64,000 bases of DNA from Nocardia mangyaensis (GCF_001886715.1 NZ_CP018082.1:558001-622000); one strand, 5' to 3'; shown: positions 8,304 to 17,944, counted from the stretch's first letter. Numbers and translations: made by a program. Notes: a model not told the origin generated them from the sequence alone.

Positions 8304-10529
8304 ATGGCTGGCGAGAATCAGACGGTGTCGGCGCCGATCGCGAAGAAGGTGCCCTTCGAGCGCGTGCACCACGGCGACACGTTCGTCGACGAGTACGAAT
8401 GGCTACGGGACAAAGAGGATCCCGAGGTCATCGCGTACCTGGAGGCCGAGAACGCCTTCACCGAGGCGCGGACCGACACCTTGCAGCCGTTGCGGGACAA
8501 GATCTTCGACGAGATCAAGGCCCGCACCCAGGAGACCGACCTCTCGGTGCCCACCCGGCTGGGCGAATACTGGTACTACTCGCGCAGTTTCGAGGGCAAG
8601 CAGTACGGCGTGCACTGCCGCTGTCCCATCGACGCCGAGGCCGACGGCATCGACGCGTGGACCCCGCCGCAGCTCGAGGTGGATCCCGCGAGGTCGTCGG
8701 CGGGCCCGGAGGCGGCAGCGGAGCGTGACCACGCAGGGCTCTCGGCGACCTCGCAGATGTACCCCGTGATCGAGGGCGAGGAAGTGCTGCTCGACAGCAA
8801 TGTCCTCGCCAAGGGGCTCGACTTCTTCGCCCTCGGCGCGTTCTCGCTGAGCCACGACGGCAACCTGCTCGCATACTCCGTCGACAGCACCGGCGACGAG
8901 CGCTACACGCTGCGGATCAAGGATCTGCGCACCGGCGACCTGCTGCCCGACGAAGTGGTCGGGGCCGCGCCCGGGGCGACCTGGTCGCTGGACGGCACGC
9001 ACATCTTCTATCAGACCGTCGACGAGTCGTGGCGCCCCGACACCGTGTGGCGCCACCGCATCGGCACCGGCTCCGATGCCGATGTGGCGGTGTTCCACGA
9101 GCCCGACGAGCGGTACTGGGTGAGTGTGGGCGCGACCCGCTCGGAGAAGTACCTGATGATCTGGCTCGGTTCCAAGATCACCACCGAGGGCTGGGTGCTG
9201 GAATCGGACAACCCCGAGGGCGCGTTCCGGGTGCTGCTGCCCCGGCGCGAAGGCGTGGAGTACTCGGCCGAGCACGCGGTGATCGGCGGCGAGGACCGCT
9301 TCCTGATCCTGCACAACGACGTGGTCGACGGGGTGAAGGCGGAGAACTTCGTCCTCGCCGAGGCGCCCGCCACCGATCCGTCGGACATGACCATCCTGAT
9401 CGGCCACCGCGAGGACGTGCGGCTCGAGGACATCGACGCCTTCGCCAACCACCTGGTGCTCGGCTACCGGCGCGACGCCCTGCCCCGCATCGCGGTCTGG
9501 CCGCTGTCCCCGCAGGGCTACGGGGAGCTGACCGAGCTCGAGTTCGGGCTCGAATTGTTCTCCGCCGGTGCGGGTTCGAGCCCGGAATGGGAGCAGCCGA
9601 CGCTGCGGGTGGGCGTCACCTCGTTCATCACCCCGATGCAGGTGTTCGACTATGTGCCCGCGACCGGAGAGCTGCTGCTGCGCAAGGAGCAGCCGGTGCT
9701 CGGCGGGTACAACGCCGACGACTATGAGCAGCACCGGGATTGGGCCCTCGCCCACGACGGCACCCGGATCCCGATCTCGCTGATCCAGCGCCGCGGGCTG
9801 CCCGCGGGCCCGAAGCCGATGCTGCTGTACGGCTACGGTTCCTACGAGGCGAGCATCGACCCGTCGTTCTCGGTGTCGCGGCTGTCGCTGCTCGATCGCG
9901 GCATGGTGTTCGCGGTGGCGCACGTGCGCGGCGGCGGCGAGATGGGCCGGCTCTGGTACGAGAACGGCAAGACGTTGTCGAAGATGAACACCTTCACCGA
10001 CTTCGTCTCCGTCGCGAGCCATCTCGTCGACACCGGGGCCACCGCGCCGGACCGGCTGATCGCCGACGGCGGCAGCGCGGGTGGACTGCTGATGGGTGCG
10101 GTCGCCAACCTGGCGCCCGAACTGTTCACCGGCATCCTGGCCAACGTGCCCTTCGTCGACCCGCTCACCTCGATCCTCGACCCGTCGCTGCCGCTGACGG
10201 TGATCGAGTGGGACGAATGGGGAAACCCGTTGGCGGACAAGGACGTCTACGAGTACATGAAGTCGTACTCGCCGTACGAGAACGTCGAAGCCAAGGACTA
10301 CCCGGCCATCCTGGCCATCACCAGCCTCAACGACACCCGCGTGCTCTACGTGGAACCGGCCAAGTGGGTCGCCAAGCTGCGCGACACCAAGACCGGTGAC
10401 AACGAGGTGCTGTTGAAGACGGAGATGAGCGCGGGGCACGGTGGCGTGAGCGGGCGCTACGAGAAGTGGAAGGAAGTCGGCTTCGAGTACGCCTGGGTGC
10501 TGGACAAGGTGGGCCTGGCCGACGCCTGA
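8304..10529 (+). CDS. ptrB: Oligopeptidase B, S9A prolyl-oligopeptidase family
   Basis: 741-residue serine peptidase that cuts short peptides after basic residues. An N-terminal seven-bladed beta-propeller (about 70-430) gates a C-terminal alpha/beta hydrolase domain. The catalytic residues visible are S591 (DGGSAGGLLMG), D677 (SLNDTRV) and H712 (AGHGGVSGR). Residues around 133-146 (SAGPEAAAERDHAG) are encoded by a copy of a dispersed repeat (8701-8741) and may be an in-frame insertion. A TACGGT element followed by exactly 6 bases precedes the ATG at 8304, so the mRNA may be leaderless. M. tuberculosis carries ptrB in the same neighbourhood, split into two reading frames; here it is intact. 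Confidence 0.93.
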   Translation: MAGENQTVSAPIAKKVPFERVHHGDTFVDEYEWLRDKEDPEVIAYLEAENAFTEARTDTLQPLRDKIFDEIKARTQETDLSVPTRLGEYWYYSRSFEGKQYGVHCRCPIDAEADGIDAWTPPQLEVDPARSSAGPEAAAERDHAGLSATSQMYPVIEGEEVLLDSNVLAKGLDFFALGAFSLSHDGNLLAYSVDSTGDERYTLRIKDLRTGDLLPDEVVGAAPGATWSLDGTHIFYQTVDESWRPDTVWRHRIGTGSDADVAVFHEPDERYWVSVGATRSEKYLMIWLGSKITTEGWVLESDNPEGAFRVLLPRREGVEYSAEHAVIGGEDRFLILHNDVVDGVKAENFVLAEAPATDPSDMTILIGHREDVRLEDIDAFANHLVLGYRRDALPRIAVWPLSPQGYGELTELEFGLELFSAGAGSSPEWEQPTLRVGVTSFITPMQVFDYVPATGELLLRKEQPVLGGYNADDYEQHRDWALAHDGTRIPISLIQRRGLPAGPKPMLLYGYGSYEASIDPSFSVSRLSLLDRGMVFAVAHVRGGGEMGRLWYENGKTLSKMNTFTDFVSVASHLVDTGATAPDRLIADGGSAGGLLMGAVANLAPELFTGILANVPFVDPLTSILDPSLPLTVIEWDEWGNPLADKDVYEYMKSYSPYENVEAKDYPAILAITSLNDTRVLYVEPAKWVAKLRDTKTGDNEVLLKTEMSAGHGGVSGRYEKWKEVGFEYAWVLDKVGLADA
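8701..8741 (+). repeat. Dispersed 35-40 base repeat, copy A (inside ptrB)
   Basis: Copy of a GC-rich element with consensus CCGGAGGCGGMAGCG followed by GYGTRRCCACGSAGG. It is co-directional with copy B at 16882-16922 (about 35 of 41 positions equal) and with copy D at 51566-51600, and inverted relative to copy C at 50131-50166. Here it lies in frame within the oligopeptidase B coding sequence. Confidence 0.7.
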
Positions 10530-10679
10530 TCGGCACGCCCGCCGACTTCGCGCACCCGCACCATCGGCACCGCTCCCGAGCCCGTGCGCGGGTGTCGCAT
10601 GGGCAGAAATGGTGCGGCGTTCGTCGGTACGTCATCGGCGCAGCACGCGGGCGTCACCTCGGGCTGTCACCGTGGAGGC

Positions 10680-11381
10680 ATGAACGCCGAGGTGATCGTT
10701 TCCGTATCGGGGATCAGGGACACCACCCGCGATGCCGCGATCGAGTTCGCGGCGGAGATGGATCAGCGGGATGTGCGGCTCTCGCTGCTGGTCGCGCCTC
10801 GGTTGAAGGGCAAGTACCGGCTGGCCGACGACCCGGCCACGCAATCCTGGTTGCGCGGCAGGCGGCACGCGGGCGACGCCATCGTCCTGCACGGCTACGA
10901 CCAGGCCGCCACGAAATCGCGCCGCGCCGAGTTCGCGAACCTGCCCCGGCACGAGGCCACCCTGCGGCTCAAGGCCGCCGATCGGGTGATGGAGCAGGTC
11001 GGACTGCGGACCAGGTTGTTCGCCGCGCCCCGCTGGGACGCCTCGGCCGGTGCGCTGGCCGCGCTGCCCGAGGTCGGCTTCCGGCTCGCGCTCGGCCTGA
11101 CCACCATGGTGGATCTGGAACGCGATGTGGCGCAGCGGGCCCGGGTGTACGGGATCGGTGAGGGTTTCCGTGCCGAACCGTGGTGGTGCCTGGCTCTGGT
11201 GATGGGTGCCGCGCGCACAGCGCGCCGGGGTGGCGTCGCGCGCCTGGCGATCTCGGCCTCGCAGTTGCAGCGCTCGGGACCGCGCCAGGCGATGCTCGAC
11301 GCGGTCGACCTGGCGCTGTATCACGGTGCGCGCAGCGAGGTCTACCGCTGGGAACCGTTCCCCGCCATCAGAGCCGCCTGA
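10680..11381 (+). CDS. DUF2334 domain protein (polysaccharide-deacetylase-like)
   Basis: 233-residue protein of the DUF2334 group, which is related to NodB-type polysaccharide deacetylases. Visible parts include the N-terminal VIVSVSGIRD strand, an IVLHGYDQA motif in the place of the metal-binding H, and APRWDAS. The substrate is unknown. There is no signal peptide, so it looks cytoplasmic. The ATG at 10680 is preceded by GTGGAGGC. The gene is 150 bases after ptrB, with no clear terminator between, and converges on gadB through a shared hairpin. Confidence 0.75.
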   Translation: MNAEVIVSVSGIRDTTRDAAIEFAAEMDQRDVRLSLLVAPRLKGKYRLADDPATQSWLRGRRHAGDAIVLHGYDQAATKSRRAEFANLPRHEATLRLKAADRVMEQVGLRTRLFAAPRWDASAGALAALPEVGFRLALGLTTMVDLERDVAQRARVYGIGEGFRAEPWWCLALVMGAARTARRGGVARLAISASQLQRSGPRQAMLDAVDLALYHGARSEVYRWEPFPAIRAA

Positions 11382-11383
11382 CC

Positions 11384-11430
11384 GCCACCGCCGCGCACAC
11401 ACATCGGCGATCAGGGTGCGCGGCGGTGGC
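11384..11430. terminator. Bidirectional terminator shared by DUF2334 gene and gadB
   Basis: A perfect 15-bp stem: 11384-11398 (GCCACCGCCGCGCAC) pairs with 11416-11430, with a 17-base loop. The right arm encodes the last residues of GadB (stop at 11411-11413), so the terminator is built into the 3' end of the gene. Confidence 0.75.
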
Positions 11431-12811
11431 TGGGCAACGGAACCGTCGGGGTCGCGTCATGGGTGAAACCGCCGACCTCCGCGCGGGTCATGGGGGTACG
11501 CCGTGGATTTCGGGTGAGCTGGTCGAGGCCGCGCCGGATGTCGGCGAGCAGCAGATCGACCATGTCCAGGGTGAAACCGTGCCGGAAGACCGCGCGCATG
11601 ATGGTCTCGTCCTGCCGGTCGGCGGGCAGTGGATAGGCGGCGATCAACCAGCCGCGGGAGCGAAGATGGTCGGACACGTCGTAGAGGCTGTACTCGGCAT
11701 CGGCCGCCAGACGCCACGACACCGCGGCGATGCCGTGCTTCGGCTGACCGCCGTGGATCAGCTCGAACGGGCCCAGACCGCTGATCCCCTTGGCGAAATG
11801 CTCGGCGACCAGGTGGATCGCCGACTGCACCCGCGTGTAGCCGATCCGGCCGAGCCGGATGAACTCGTAGTACTGGGCGATGGCCTGACCGCCCGGGCGG
11901 GAGAAGTTGAGATTGAACGTCGGCATGTGACCGCCGAGGTAGTCGACATCGAAGATCAACTCCGGGGGCAGATCGGCGGCCTCGCGCCAGATCGCCCAGC
12001 CGACGCCGAGCGGGGCGAGACCGGTCTTGTGCCCGGAGGCGTTGATCGACTTCACCCGTGGTAACCGGAAGTCCCACACCAGATCCGGCGCGGTGAAAGG
12101 AGCGAGGAAGCCGCCGCTGGCGGCGTCGACATGGATCGGGATGTCGGGACCGCCCGCGGCGTGCAGCTGGTCGAGCCCGGCACTGATCGCGGCGACGTCC
12201 TCGTACAGGCCGGTGAAGGTCTGGCCGAAGGTCGGCACGACGGCGATGGTGTTGTCGTCGCAGTAGGTCGCCAGATCGTCGGGGTGCAGGGTGTAGCGGT
12301 CGCCGCGCAACGGCACCTGCCGCAGTTCGACATCGAAATAGCGGGCGAACTTCTCCCAGCAGACCTGCACCGGCCCGCACACCAGATTCGGCGTGCCGGT
12401 CCCGCCGCCCGCCCGCCAGCGGAACTTCGCCGCGAGCCCGCCGAGCATCGCCGCCTCGCTGGACCCGGTGGTGGAGGTGCCGAGAGTGCGCGCCGGGCCG
12501 GGGGCGTGCCACAGATCGGCCAGCATCCGCACGCAGCGCCGCTCCAACTCGGCGGTCTGCGGGTATTCGTCCTTGTCGACGATGTTCTTGTCGATCGATT
12601 CCGCCATCAGCCTGCGCGCGTTGTCGTCGACCCAGGTGGTGCAGAAGGTGGCCAGATTCATCCGTGAGACGCCGTCGAGGAGCAATTCGTCGTGCACGAT
12701 CTCGTAGGCGACATCGGGGAAGAGCTCGTAGGCGGGAAACCCGTCGTGTGGCGCCGGACGGGCGAAACCGGGAAGGCTGAAAAGGTCGTGCGGATCGGGG
12801 TTCTCGGCCAC
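11411..12811 (-). CDS. gadB: Glutamate decarboxylase
   Basis: Converts L-glutamate to GABA and CO2 and consumes a proton; with a glutamate/GABA antiporter it gives acid resistance. It is a 466-residue, PLP-dependent group II decarboxylase of normal GAD length. Motifs: TSTTGSSEAA, HVDAASGGF with D229, and INASGHKTGLAPLG with K262 as the PLP lysine. GTG at 12811 is set by GGAGG 7 bases upstream; further upstream frames lack a site. It diverges from the antiporter gene across 178 bases (12812-12989), so the two promoters can be co-regulated. M. tuberculosis carries gadB at a different locus. Confidence 0.95.
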   Translation of the reverse strand: MAENPDPHDLFSLPGFARPAPHDGFPAYELFPDVAYEIVHDELLLDGVSRMNLATFCTTWVDDNARRLMAESIDKNIVDKDEYPQTAELERRCVRMLADLWHAPGPARTLGTSTTGSSEAAMLGGLAAKFRWRAGGGTGTPNLVCGPVQVCWEKFARYFDVELRQVPLRGDRYTLHPDDLATYCDDNTIAVVPTFGQTFTGLYEDVAAISAGLDQLHAAGGPDIPIHVDAASGGFLAPFTAPDLVWDFRLPRVKSINASGHKTGLAPLGVGWAIWREAADLPPELIFDVDYLGGHMPTFNLNFSRPGGQAIAQYYEFIRLGRIGYTRVQSAIHLVAEHFAKGISGLGPFELIHGGQPKHGIAAVSWRLAADAEYSLYDVSDHLRSRGWLIAAYPLPADRQDETIMRAVFRHGFTLDMVDLLLADIRRGLDQLTRNPRRTPMTRAEVGGFTHDATPTVPLPSHRRAP

Positions 12812-12989
12812 GGGACCTCCACTCGTCAGTGGTGCGCTGCCAGCTGATTGCTCCGCGAGCATTCTGCAACGATTCTGTCCTGTATGCGCTTGTTTCGCGC
12901 CTTTCTCGAGGATGCTCAACAGTTACTATTCCTGAGCAGTTGATCCAGGGTTTCCGCTAGTTGTGCAGACACAGCAGGAGGCAGCGCTG

Positions 12990-14414
12990 ATGACCGGCTC
13001 CGCGACCAAGGTCGCGACGACGACGAAATATCTGTCCTGGGTGACATTGGCGCTGATGACCACGAGTTCGGTGGCCAGTCTGCGATCCGCGCCGACCATG
13101 GCCGTCTACGGGCTCGCCTGTGTATTCCTCTACATCATTCCCGCGATCCTGTTCCTGATGCCGACCTCACTGGTCGCCGCGGAACTGGCCTCGGGCTGGC
13201 AGGGCGGTATCTACAAATGGGTCGGTGACGGACTGAACAAACCCCTCGGCTTTCTCGCCGTGTGGTGCCAATTCGCCATGACCATTTTCTACTATCCGAG
13301 CCTGTTGGCTTATGTGGCAAGCACTTTCGCCTACATCATTCATCCCTCGCTCGCCTCGAACGGTGTGTATGTGGCGATCGTGATCATCACCATCTACTGG
13401 GCCGGTGTCTACGTGTCCTCGCACGGCACCAAGACGGTGGCCGGATTGTCGAGCATGGGGCTGATCATCGGCACCCTGATTCCCGGCACGGTGCTCGTCG
13501 TGCTCGGGTTGGTCTTTCTCGCGCAAGGCAATGCGTCCGCGGCGCCGATGGATTCGAGTCATCTGCTGCCCGCGTGGGCGGGGTTGGCGAGTCTGGTGCT
13601 GATCGTCAACAACTTCCTGTCCTACGCCGGCATGGAGATGAACGCGGTGCACGTGTCGTCGCTGCGCAATCCCGGCAAGGAATTCCCCAAGGCGATGTTC
13701 CTCGCCGTCGGTCTGGTGCTGGTGATCTTCATCCTGCCCGCGCTGGCCATCAGCTGGGTGGTGCCCGCGGCCAGCCTGAGTCTCACCGCCGGCGTGATGC
13801 AGGCCTTCGACGGGTTCTTCAGCCACTTCGGGATCGGCTTCCTCACCCCGATCGTCGGCATCGCACTGGTGGCCGCGGCACTGGGCGGCATGCTCACCTG
13901 GCTGGCCGGACCGTCCAAGGGGCTGTTGCTGATCGGGCGCAGCGAGGGTTATCTGCCGCCGATCCTGACCAAGCTCAACAAGCACGGCGTGCAGCAGAAC
14001 ATGCTGGTGGCCCAGGGCGTGTTCACCACCTTGATCGCCCTGCTCTACGCGTTCATCCCGAATGTCTCCAGCGCGTACTGGATTCTGTCGGTGATCACCA
14101 CGCAGGTGTATCTGATCATGTACGTGCTGATGTTCGCGGCGGCGGCCAGACTCCGCAAGACCAAACCCGACCATCCCCGCGGCTATCGCGCACCCGCGCT
14201 GTACGCGCTGTGCGGGCTCGGCGCGGTGTCCTCGGTGGCCGCCTTCACGATCGGGTTCGTTCCGCCCTCGCAGTTCGGTGCGGGCAGTCCGCTGATCTAT
14301 GTGCTCATCGTCGGCGGTGGCATGAGCGTCGTCGGCCTGTTGATTCCCTACCTCTTCTATCGAAACCGCAGGGACAGCTGGAAACTCGACGTCCCGGAGG
14401 GTGAGAAGGTATGA
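12990..14414 (+). CDS. gadC: APC family amino acid permease, probable glutamate/GABA antiporter
   Basis: 474-residue integral membrane protein of the amino acid-polyamine-organocation superfamily, with about 12 membrane segments starting near residue 15. Its resemblance is to the glutamate:GABA antiporter branch, and its place divergent from gadB supports import of glutamate and export of GABA. Substrate is inferred from context; no residue-level proof. ATG at 12990 is preceded by AGGAGG with an 8-base gap, better than the GTG at 12963. The stop codon overlaps the next start (ATGA at 14411), which indicates translational coupling with the small membrane protein. Confidence 0.85.
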   Translation: MTGSATKVATTTKYLSWVTLALMTTSSVASLRSAPTMAVYGLACVFLYIIPAILFLMPTSLVAAELASGWQGGIYKWVGDGLNKPLGFLAVWCQFAMTIFYYPSLLAYVASTFAYIIHPSLASNGVYVAIVIITIYWAGVYVSSHGTKTVAGLSSMGLIIGTLIPGTVLVVLGLVFLAQGNASAAPMDSSHLLPAWAGLASLVLIVNNFLSYAGMEMNAVHVSSLRNPGKEFPKAMFLAVGLVLVIFILPALAISWVVPAASLSLTAGVMQAFDGFFSHFGIGFLTPIVGIALVAAALGGMLTWLAGPSKGLLLIGRSEGYLPPILTKLNKHGVQQNMLVAQGVFTTLIALLYAFIPNVSSAYWILSVITTQVYLIMYVLMFAAAARLRKTKPDHPRGYRAPALYALCGLGAVSSVAAFTIGFVPPSQFGAGSPLIYVLIVGGGMSVVGLLIPYLFYRNRRDSWKLDVPEGEKV

Positions 14415-14848
14415 CGACCGGAGACGCTCCCGACCGCACGCGGCGCTGGATCTACCTCACCGCCGGTGCGCTGCTCGTGGTGTTCGCCCTGATCGGGTTG
14501 TTCACCTTCAGCGAGATCCGCCAGGACACGCAGAGCCAGGCCAAAGCCCAACAGCTGCACGACAATCTGATCGCCGCCGGTCTCCCGGCACCGGATCCGC
14601 GGATCATCGCCAACTCGCTCGGCGCGGACGGCGGCGCGGTCTGCCAGGACCCGGATTCCCCGCTGATCAGGGCCAGATATCAGGCCGCCATCAGCAACGG
14701 CGCGTCCGGGCCGGGCCAGCGACCGGTCATCGGCTCCAACGACAGCACCCAGGCCGTCGCGCAGGCGCTCGCCGTCTACTGCCCCGATCGCCTGCCTGCC
14801 TATCTCGACCACCTCGGCACCCTGAAACTCGACGACACCACGAAGTAG
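14411..14848 (+). CDS. Unknown single-pass membrane protein of the gad operon
   Basis: 145 residues and no family that I recognise. A short basic N-terminus (1-12) is followed by one membrane helix (about 13-34, WIYLTAGALLVVFALIGLFT), then an outward-facing polar domain rich in Ala, Gln and Asp with two cysteines (in AVCQDP and VYCPDR), which could form a disulfide. The first four bases overlap the antiporter gene, and the M20 peptidase starts 12 bases after the stop, so all three belong to one operon. A role as an accessory subunit or envelope sensor for the antiporter is conjecture. Confidence 0.75.
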   Translation: MTTGDAPDRTRRWIYLTAGALLVVFALIGLFTFSEIRQDTQSQAKAQQLHDNLIAAGLPAPDPRIIANSLGADGGAVCQDPDSPLIRARYQAAISNGASGPGQRPVIGSNDSTQAVAQALAVYCPDRLPAYLDHLGTLKLDDTTK

Positions 14849-14860
14849 AGGCGGGAAGCG

Positions 14861-16207
14861 ATGTCCACCGAAGCAGATCTGCGCGCGCGGGTGTCCGGCC
14901 TGATGGATCAGGCGAAAAAGGATCTCACCCAACTGGTTTCGTTCCCATCTGTCGCCGACCCACGGCAGTTCCCGCCCGAGGGCTGTGCGCGGACCGCCCG
15001 GTGGGTCGCCGACGCGTTCGCCGCGGTGGGGCTGACCGAAGTGAGCCTGCACGAGACGCCCGACGGCAGCACCGCCGTCATCGCGTCCAAGCCCGCGCCG
15101 CCCGGCGCGCCCACGGTGTTGCTGTACTGCCATTACGACGTGCAGCCCCCGCTCGACGACGACGCCTGGCACACCCCGGTCTGGACGCTGACCGAGAAGG
15201 ACGGCCGCTGGTACGGGCGCGGCGCCGCCGACTGCAAAGGCAACATCGTCACCCACCTGACGGCCCTGCGCGCCATCGGACCCGACTTCCCGATCGGGAT
15301 CAAGGTGGTCTCGGAAGGGTCGGAGGAACAGGGCACCGGCGGACTGGAGAAGTTCGTCGTCGCCAACCCCGACCTGCTCACCGCCGATGCGATCCTGGTC
15401 GCCGACTGCGGCAACTTCGCGGTCGGCGTGCCCACCTTCACCCAGACCCTGCGCGGTTTCGTGAATGTGGTGATCACGGTGCGAACCCTGGCGGGACCGA
15501 TGCATTCGGGCATGTTCGGCGGACCGGCGCCGGATGCGCTGGCGGCCATGATCCAGCTGCTCGCCTCGCTGCGCGATGCCGAGGGCAACACCACCATCGA
15601 CGGCCTCACCAACGATCAGCGCTGGACCGGCGCGCAGTACCCGCCCGCCGACTTCCGCGCCGACGCGGAAGTGCTCGACGGCGTCGACCTGATCGGCGGC
15701 GGCACCGTCTCCGACATGCTGTGGGCGCGGCCCGCGCTGACCGTGCTAGGCATGGACGTCCCCGCCGTCGTCGGCTCCTCGGCCGCGATCCAGCCCAGCG
15801 CCAGGGCCAGGCTCAATCTGCGGATCCCGCCGGGCACCGAGCCCAAGGCCGCTCACGAGCTGCTCGAACAGCATCTTCGCGCGCACCTGCCCTGGAACGC
15901 CCAGCTCGACATCGAACTCGAATCGCTCGGCGAGCCGTTCGTCGCCGCCGAGCACGGTCCCGCTCGTGACGCGCTGGCCGCGGCGATGGCGACCGCCTAC
16001 GGCCGCGAGGTCACCACCGAGGGGCAGGGCGGATCGATTCCGCTGTGCAATGTCTTCGCCGACACCTATCCGAAGGCCGAGATCATGCTGATCGGCGTGG
16101 AAGAGCCGAAATGCCTGATCCACGCACCGAACGAGAGCGTCGACCCGAGTGAGATCGAGCACATGGCGCTGGCCGAGGCACTGTTCCTGACCAGCTACCA
16201 CCGCTGA
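14861..16207 (+). CDS. M20 family metallopeptidase (dipeptidase-like)
   Basis: 448-residue zinc peptidase of the M20/M25/M40 group, probably a cytosolic dipeptidase or aminoacylase. Metal and catalytic motifs: YCHYDVQPP, GRGAADCKGN (bridging Asp), SEGSEEQGTGG (Glu-Glu pair) and a C-terminal LIHAPNES with the last His ligand. A dimerisation domain sits in the middle. ATG at 14861 follows GGCGGGAAGCG. It is the third gene of the operon with the antiporter; releasing glutamate from peptides to feed GadB is an attractive but unproven role. It ends one base from the convergent MBL hydrolase. Confidence 0.87.
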   Translation: MSTEADLRARVSGLMDQAKKDLTQLVSFPSVADPRQFPPEGCARTARWVADAFAAVGLTEVSLHETPDGSTAVIASKPAPPGAPTVLLYCHYDVQPPLDDDAWHTPVWTLTEKDGRWYGRGAADCKGNIVTHLTALRAIGPDFPIGIKVVSEGSEEQGTGGLEKFVVANPDLLTADAILVADCGNFAVGVPTFTQTLRGFVNVVITVRTLAGPMHSGMFGGPAPDALAAMIQLLASLRDAEGNTTIDGLTNDQRWTGAQYPPADFRADAEVLDGVDLIGGGTVSDMLWARPALTVLGMDVPAVVGSSAAIQPSARARLNLRIPPGTEPKAAHELLEQHLRAHLPWNAQLDIELESLGEPFVAAEHGPARDALAAAMATAYGREVTTEGQGGSIPLCNVFADTYPKAEIMLIGVEEPKCLIHAPNESVDPSEIEHMALAEALFLTSYHR

Positions 16208-16208
16208 C

Positions 16209-16853
16209 TCAGAACTGGCCCTGGTCCTCGGGCTGGATCACGCGGAACTCGGTGCCCGCCGGGGCCATCTCGCTCAGTCGGCCGAAGTAGATGCCCTGGG
16301 CCGAGGGGTCGATGATGCCGTAGTGGATGGGTAGCGCGGTGCGGGGATTGACCGCTCGCAGGTAGTCGACGGTGTCCCAGATCTTCATCCACGGGGCCAC
16401 CGCCGGGATGGCGAGCACACCGACCGGCACCGGCGGCACCCACAGCGAGTCGCCGGGGTGGACCAGCTGGGCCGGGTCCGCCGCGGTGCCCAGCTGGAAG
16501 ACGGTGTTGTCGACCACCGGGATCTCCGGGTGGATCACCGCGTGCCTGCCGCCACCGCCGGTGATCTGCAGGTCCCCGAGTTCGAGCACCTGGCCCGCCG
16601 AGACCGGCTCCCAGCCCTCCGCGCGCTGCTGGGCGGTCTGGGGATCGGAGAGCAACCGGGCGCCGGGGTTGGCCTCGATCAGCGCCTCGATCCGGTTCGG
16701 GTCGATGTGGTCGGGGTGCTGGTGGGTCACCGCGATCGCGTCCAGCCCGGTGATGCCCTCGAAACCGTGCGCGAACGAGCCGGGATCGAACAGCACCTTC
16801 GCGCCGTTGAGCTCCACGAGGATGCAGGAATGGCCGAAGTGGGCGATGCGCAT
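16209..16853 (-). CDS. MBL-fold metal-dependent hydrolase (UlaG-like)
   Basis: 214-residue metallo-beta-lactamase-fold protein. The metal-binding HQHPDH motif (about residues 63-68) and the N-terminal FGHSCILVE stretch resemble UlaG/L-ascorbate-lactonase-like proteins; the true substrate is unknown. There is no signal peptide. A TAGCAT element lies exactly 6 bases before the ATG (reverse strand), so the mRNA may be leaderless. Confidence 0.82.
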   Translation of the reverse strand: MRIAHFGHSCILVELNGAKVLFDPGSFAHGFEGITGLDAIAVTHQHPDHIDPNRIEALIEANPGARLLSDPQTAQQRAEGWEPVSAGQVLELGDLQITGGGGRHAVIHPEIPVVDNTVFQLGTAADPAQLVHPGDSLWVPPVPVGVLAIPAVAPWMKIWDTVDYLRAVNPRTALPIHYGIIDPSAQGIYFGRLSEMAPAGTEFRVIQPEDQGQF

Positions 16854-16881
16854 GTCCCGATGCTATCGCCGCCGGTCCCGA

Positions 16882-16922
16882 CGGGCCCGGAGGCGGAAGC
16901 GGAGTGTGGCCACGGAGGGTCC
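16882..16922 (+). repeat. Dispersed repeat, copy B (intergenic, upstream of purS)
   Basis: Matches copy A in about 35 of 41 positions; here in the 180-base space between the MBL gene and purS, which otherwise contains a TAGGAT element (16988-16993) that could be the -10 of purS. Confidence 0.7.
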
Positions 16923-17033
16923 GTGGGGGCCGGCGCCGTGGAACACAGCCGCCAGCACCCCGGAAGGCGGGCGCGACCGCCGGGTCAACTAGGATTTCCG
17001 AGGTAACCCCCCACACCACATGAGGAGCAACGC

Positions 17034-17270
17034 GTGGCACGAGTCGTGGTCGAGGTCATGCCGAAGGCCGAGATCCTGGACCCCCAGGGACAGGCCGTGG
17101 TCGGTGCGCTCCCGCGTCTGGGATTCGCTGGAATCTCGGATGTGCGGCAGGGCAAGCGATTCGAGCTCGAGGTGGACGAGAGTGTCTCCGACGCCGAGCT
17201 CGAGCAGATCGCCGAAGCGCTGCTCGCCAACACCGTGATCGAGGACTGGAAGGTCGTTCGGGTTTCATGA
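17034..17270 (+). CDS. purS: Phosphoribosylformylglycinamidine synthase subunit PurS
   Basis: 78-residue small subunit of the three-part FGAM synthase (PurL-PurQ-PurS), which bridges the amidotransferase and synthase subunits. The N-terminal [19 protein letters not shown] and the [12 protein letters not shown] segment are typical. The GTG start follows a GAGGAG site. The last bases overlap purQ in ATGA, which implies coupled translation. Confidence 0.96.
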   Translation: MARVVVEVMPKAEILDPQGQAVVGALPRLGFAGISDVRQGKRFELEVDESVSDAELEQIAEALLANTVIEDWKVVRVS

Positions 17271-17944
17271 GCGTGCGCATCGGCGTCATTACCTTTCCGG
17301 GCACGCTCGATGATGTCGACGCGGCCCGCGCGGTGCGGTTGGCCGGTGCCGAGGCGGTGAGCCTGTGGCACGCCGATGCCGACATCAAGGGTGTCGACGC
17401 GGTCATCGTGCCCGGTGGCTTCTCCTATGGCGATTATCTGCGCTGTGGCGCCATCGCCCGGTTCGCGCCGGTGATGGGTGAGGTTGTTCGTCAGGCGGGC
17501 CAGGGTCTGCCGGTGCTCGGGATCTGCAACGGGTTCCAGGTGCTGTGCGAGGCGGGGCTGTTGCCCGGTGCGTTGACGCGCAATGAGGGGCTGCACTTCA
17601 TCTGCCGGGATGAGTGGTTGAAGGTTGAAGCCACTGACACCGCGTGGACGTCGCGGTATGAGGCGGGGGCGCAGATCTTGGTGCCGTTGAAGTCGGGTGA
17701 GGGGCGTTATCAGGCTTCTCCCGAGGTGCTCGATGAGCTCGAGGGGGAAGGTCGCGTGGTGTTCCGGTACGCGAGTGACAACCCGAATGGGTCGCAGCGG
17801 GGGATCGCGGGGATCGCTTCTGCCAATGGGCGCGTTGTCGGGTTGATGCCGCATCCTGAGCACGCGACCGAGGCGTTGACCGGGCCCAGTGATGATGGGT
17901 TGGGGATGTTCTTCTCGGTGATCGATAGTCTGGTGGGGGCCTGA
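17267..17944 (+). CDS. purQ: Phosphoribosylformylglycinamidine synthase subunit PurQ
   Basis: 225-residue class I glutamine amidotransferase subunit that delivers ammonia to PurL. The nucleophile is in GICNGFQVL, with a [12 protein letters not shown] oxyanion strand and the His-Glu pair in [10 protein letters not shown]. It overlaps purS by 4 bases. The matching purL lies 4.4 kb downstream, separated by five unrelated genes, as in mycobacteria. Confidence 0.97.
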   Translation: MSVRIGVITFPGTLDDVDAARAVRLAGAEAVSLWHADADIKGVDAVIVPGGFSYGDYLRCGAIARFAPVMGEVVRQAGQGLPVLGICNGFQVLCEAGLLPGALTRNEGLHFICRDEWLKVEATDTAWTSRYEAGAQILVPLKSGEGRYQASPEVLDELEGEGRVVFRYASDNPNGSQRGIAGIASANGRVVGLMPHPEHATEALTGPSDDGLGMFFSVIDSLVGA

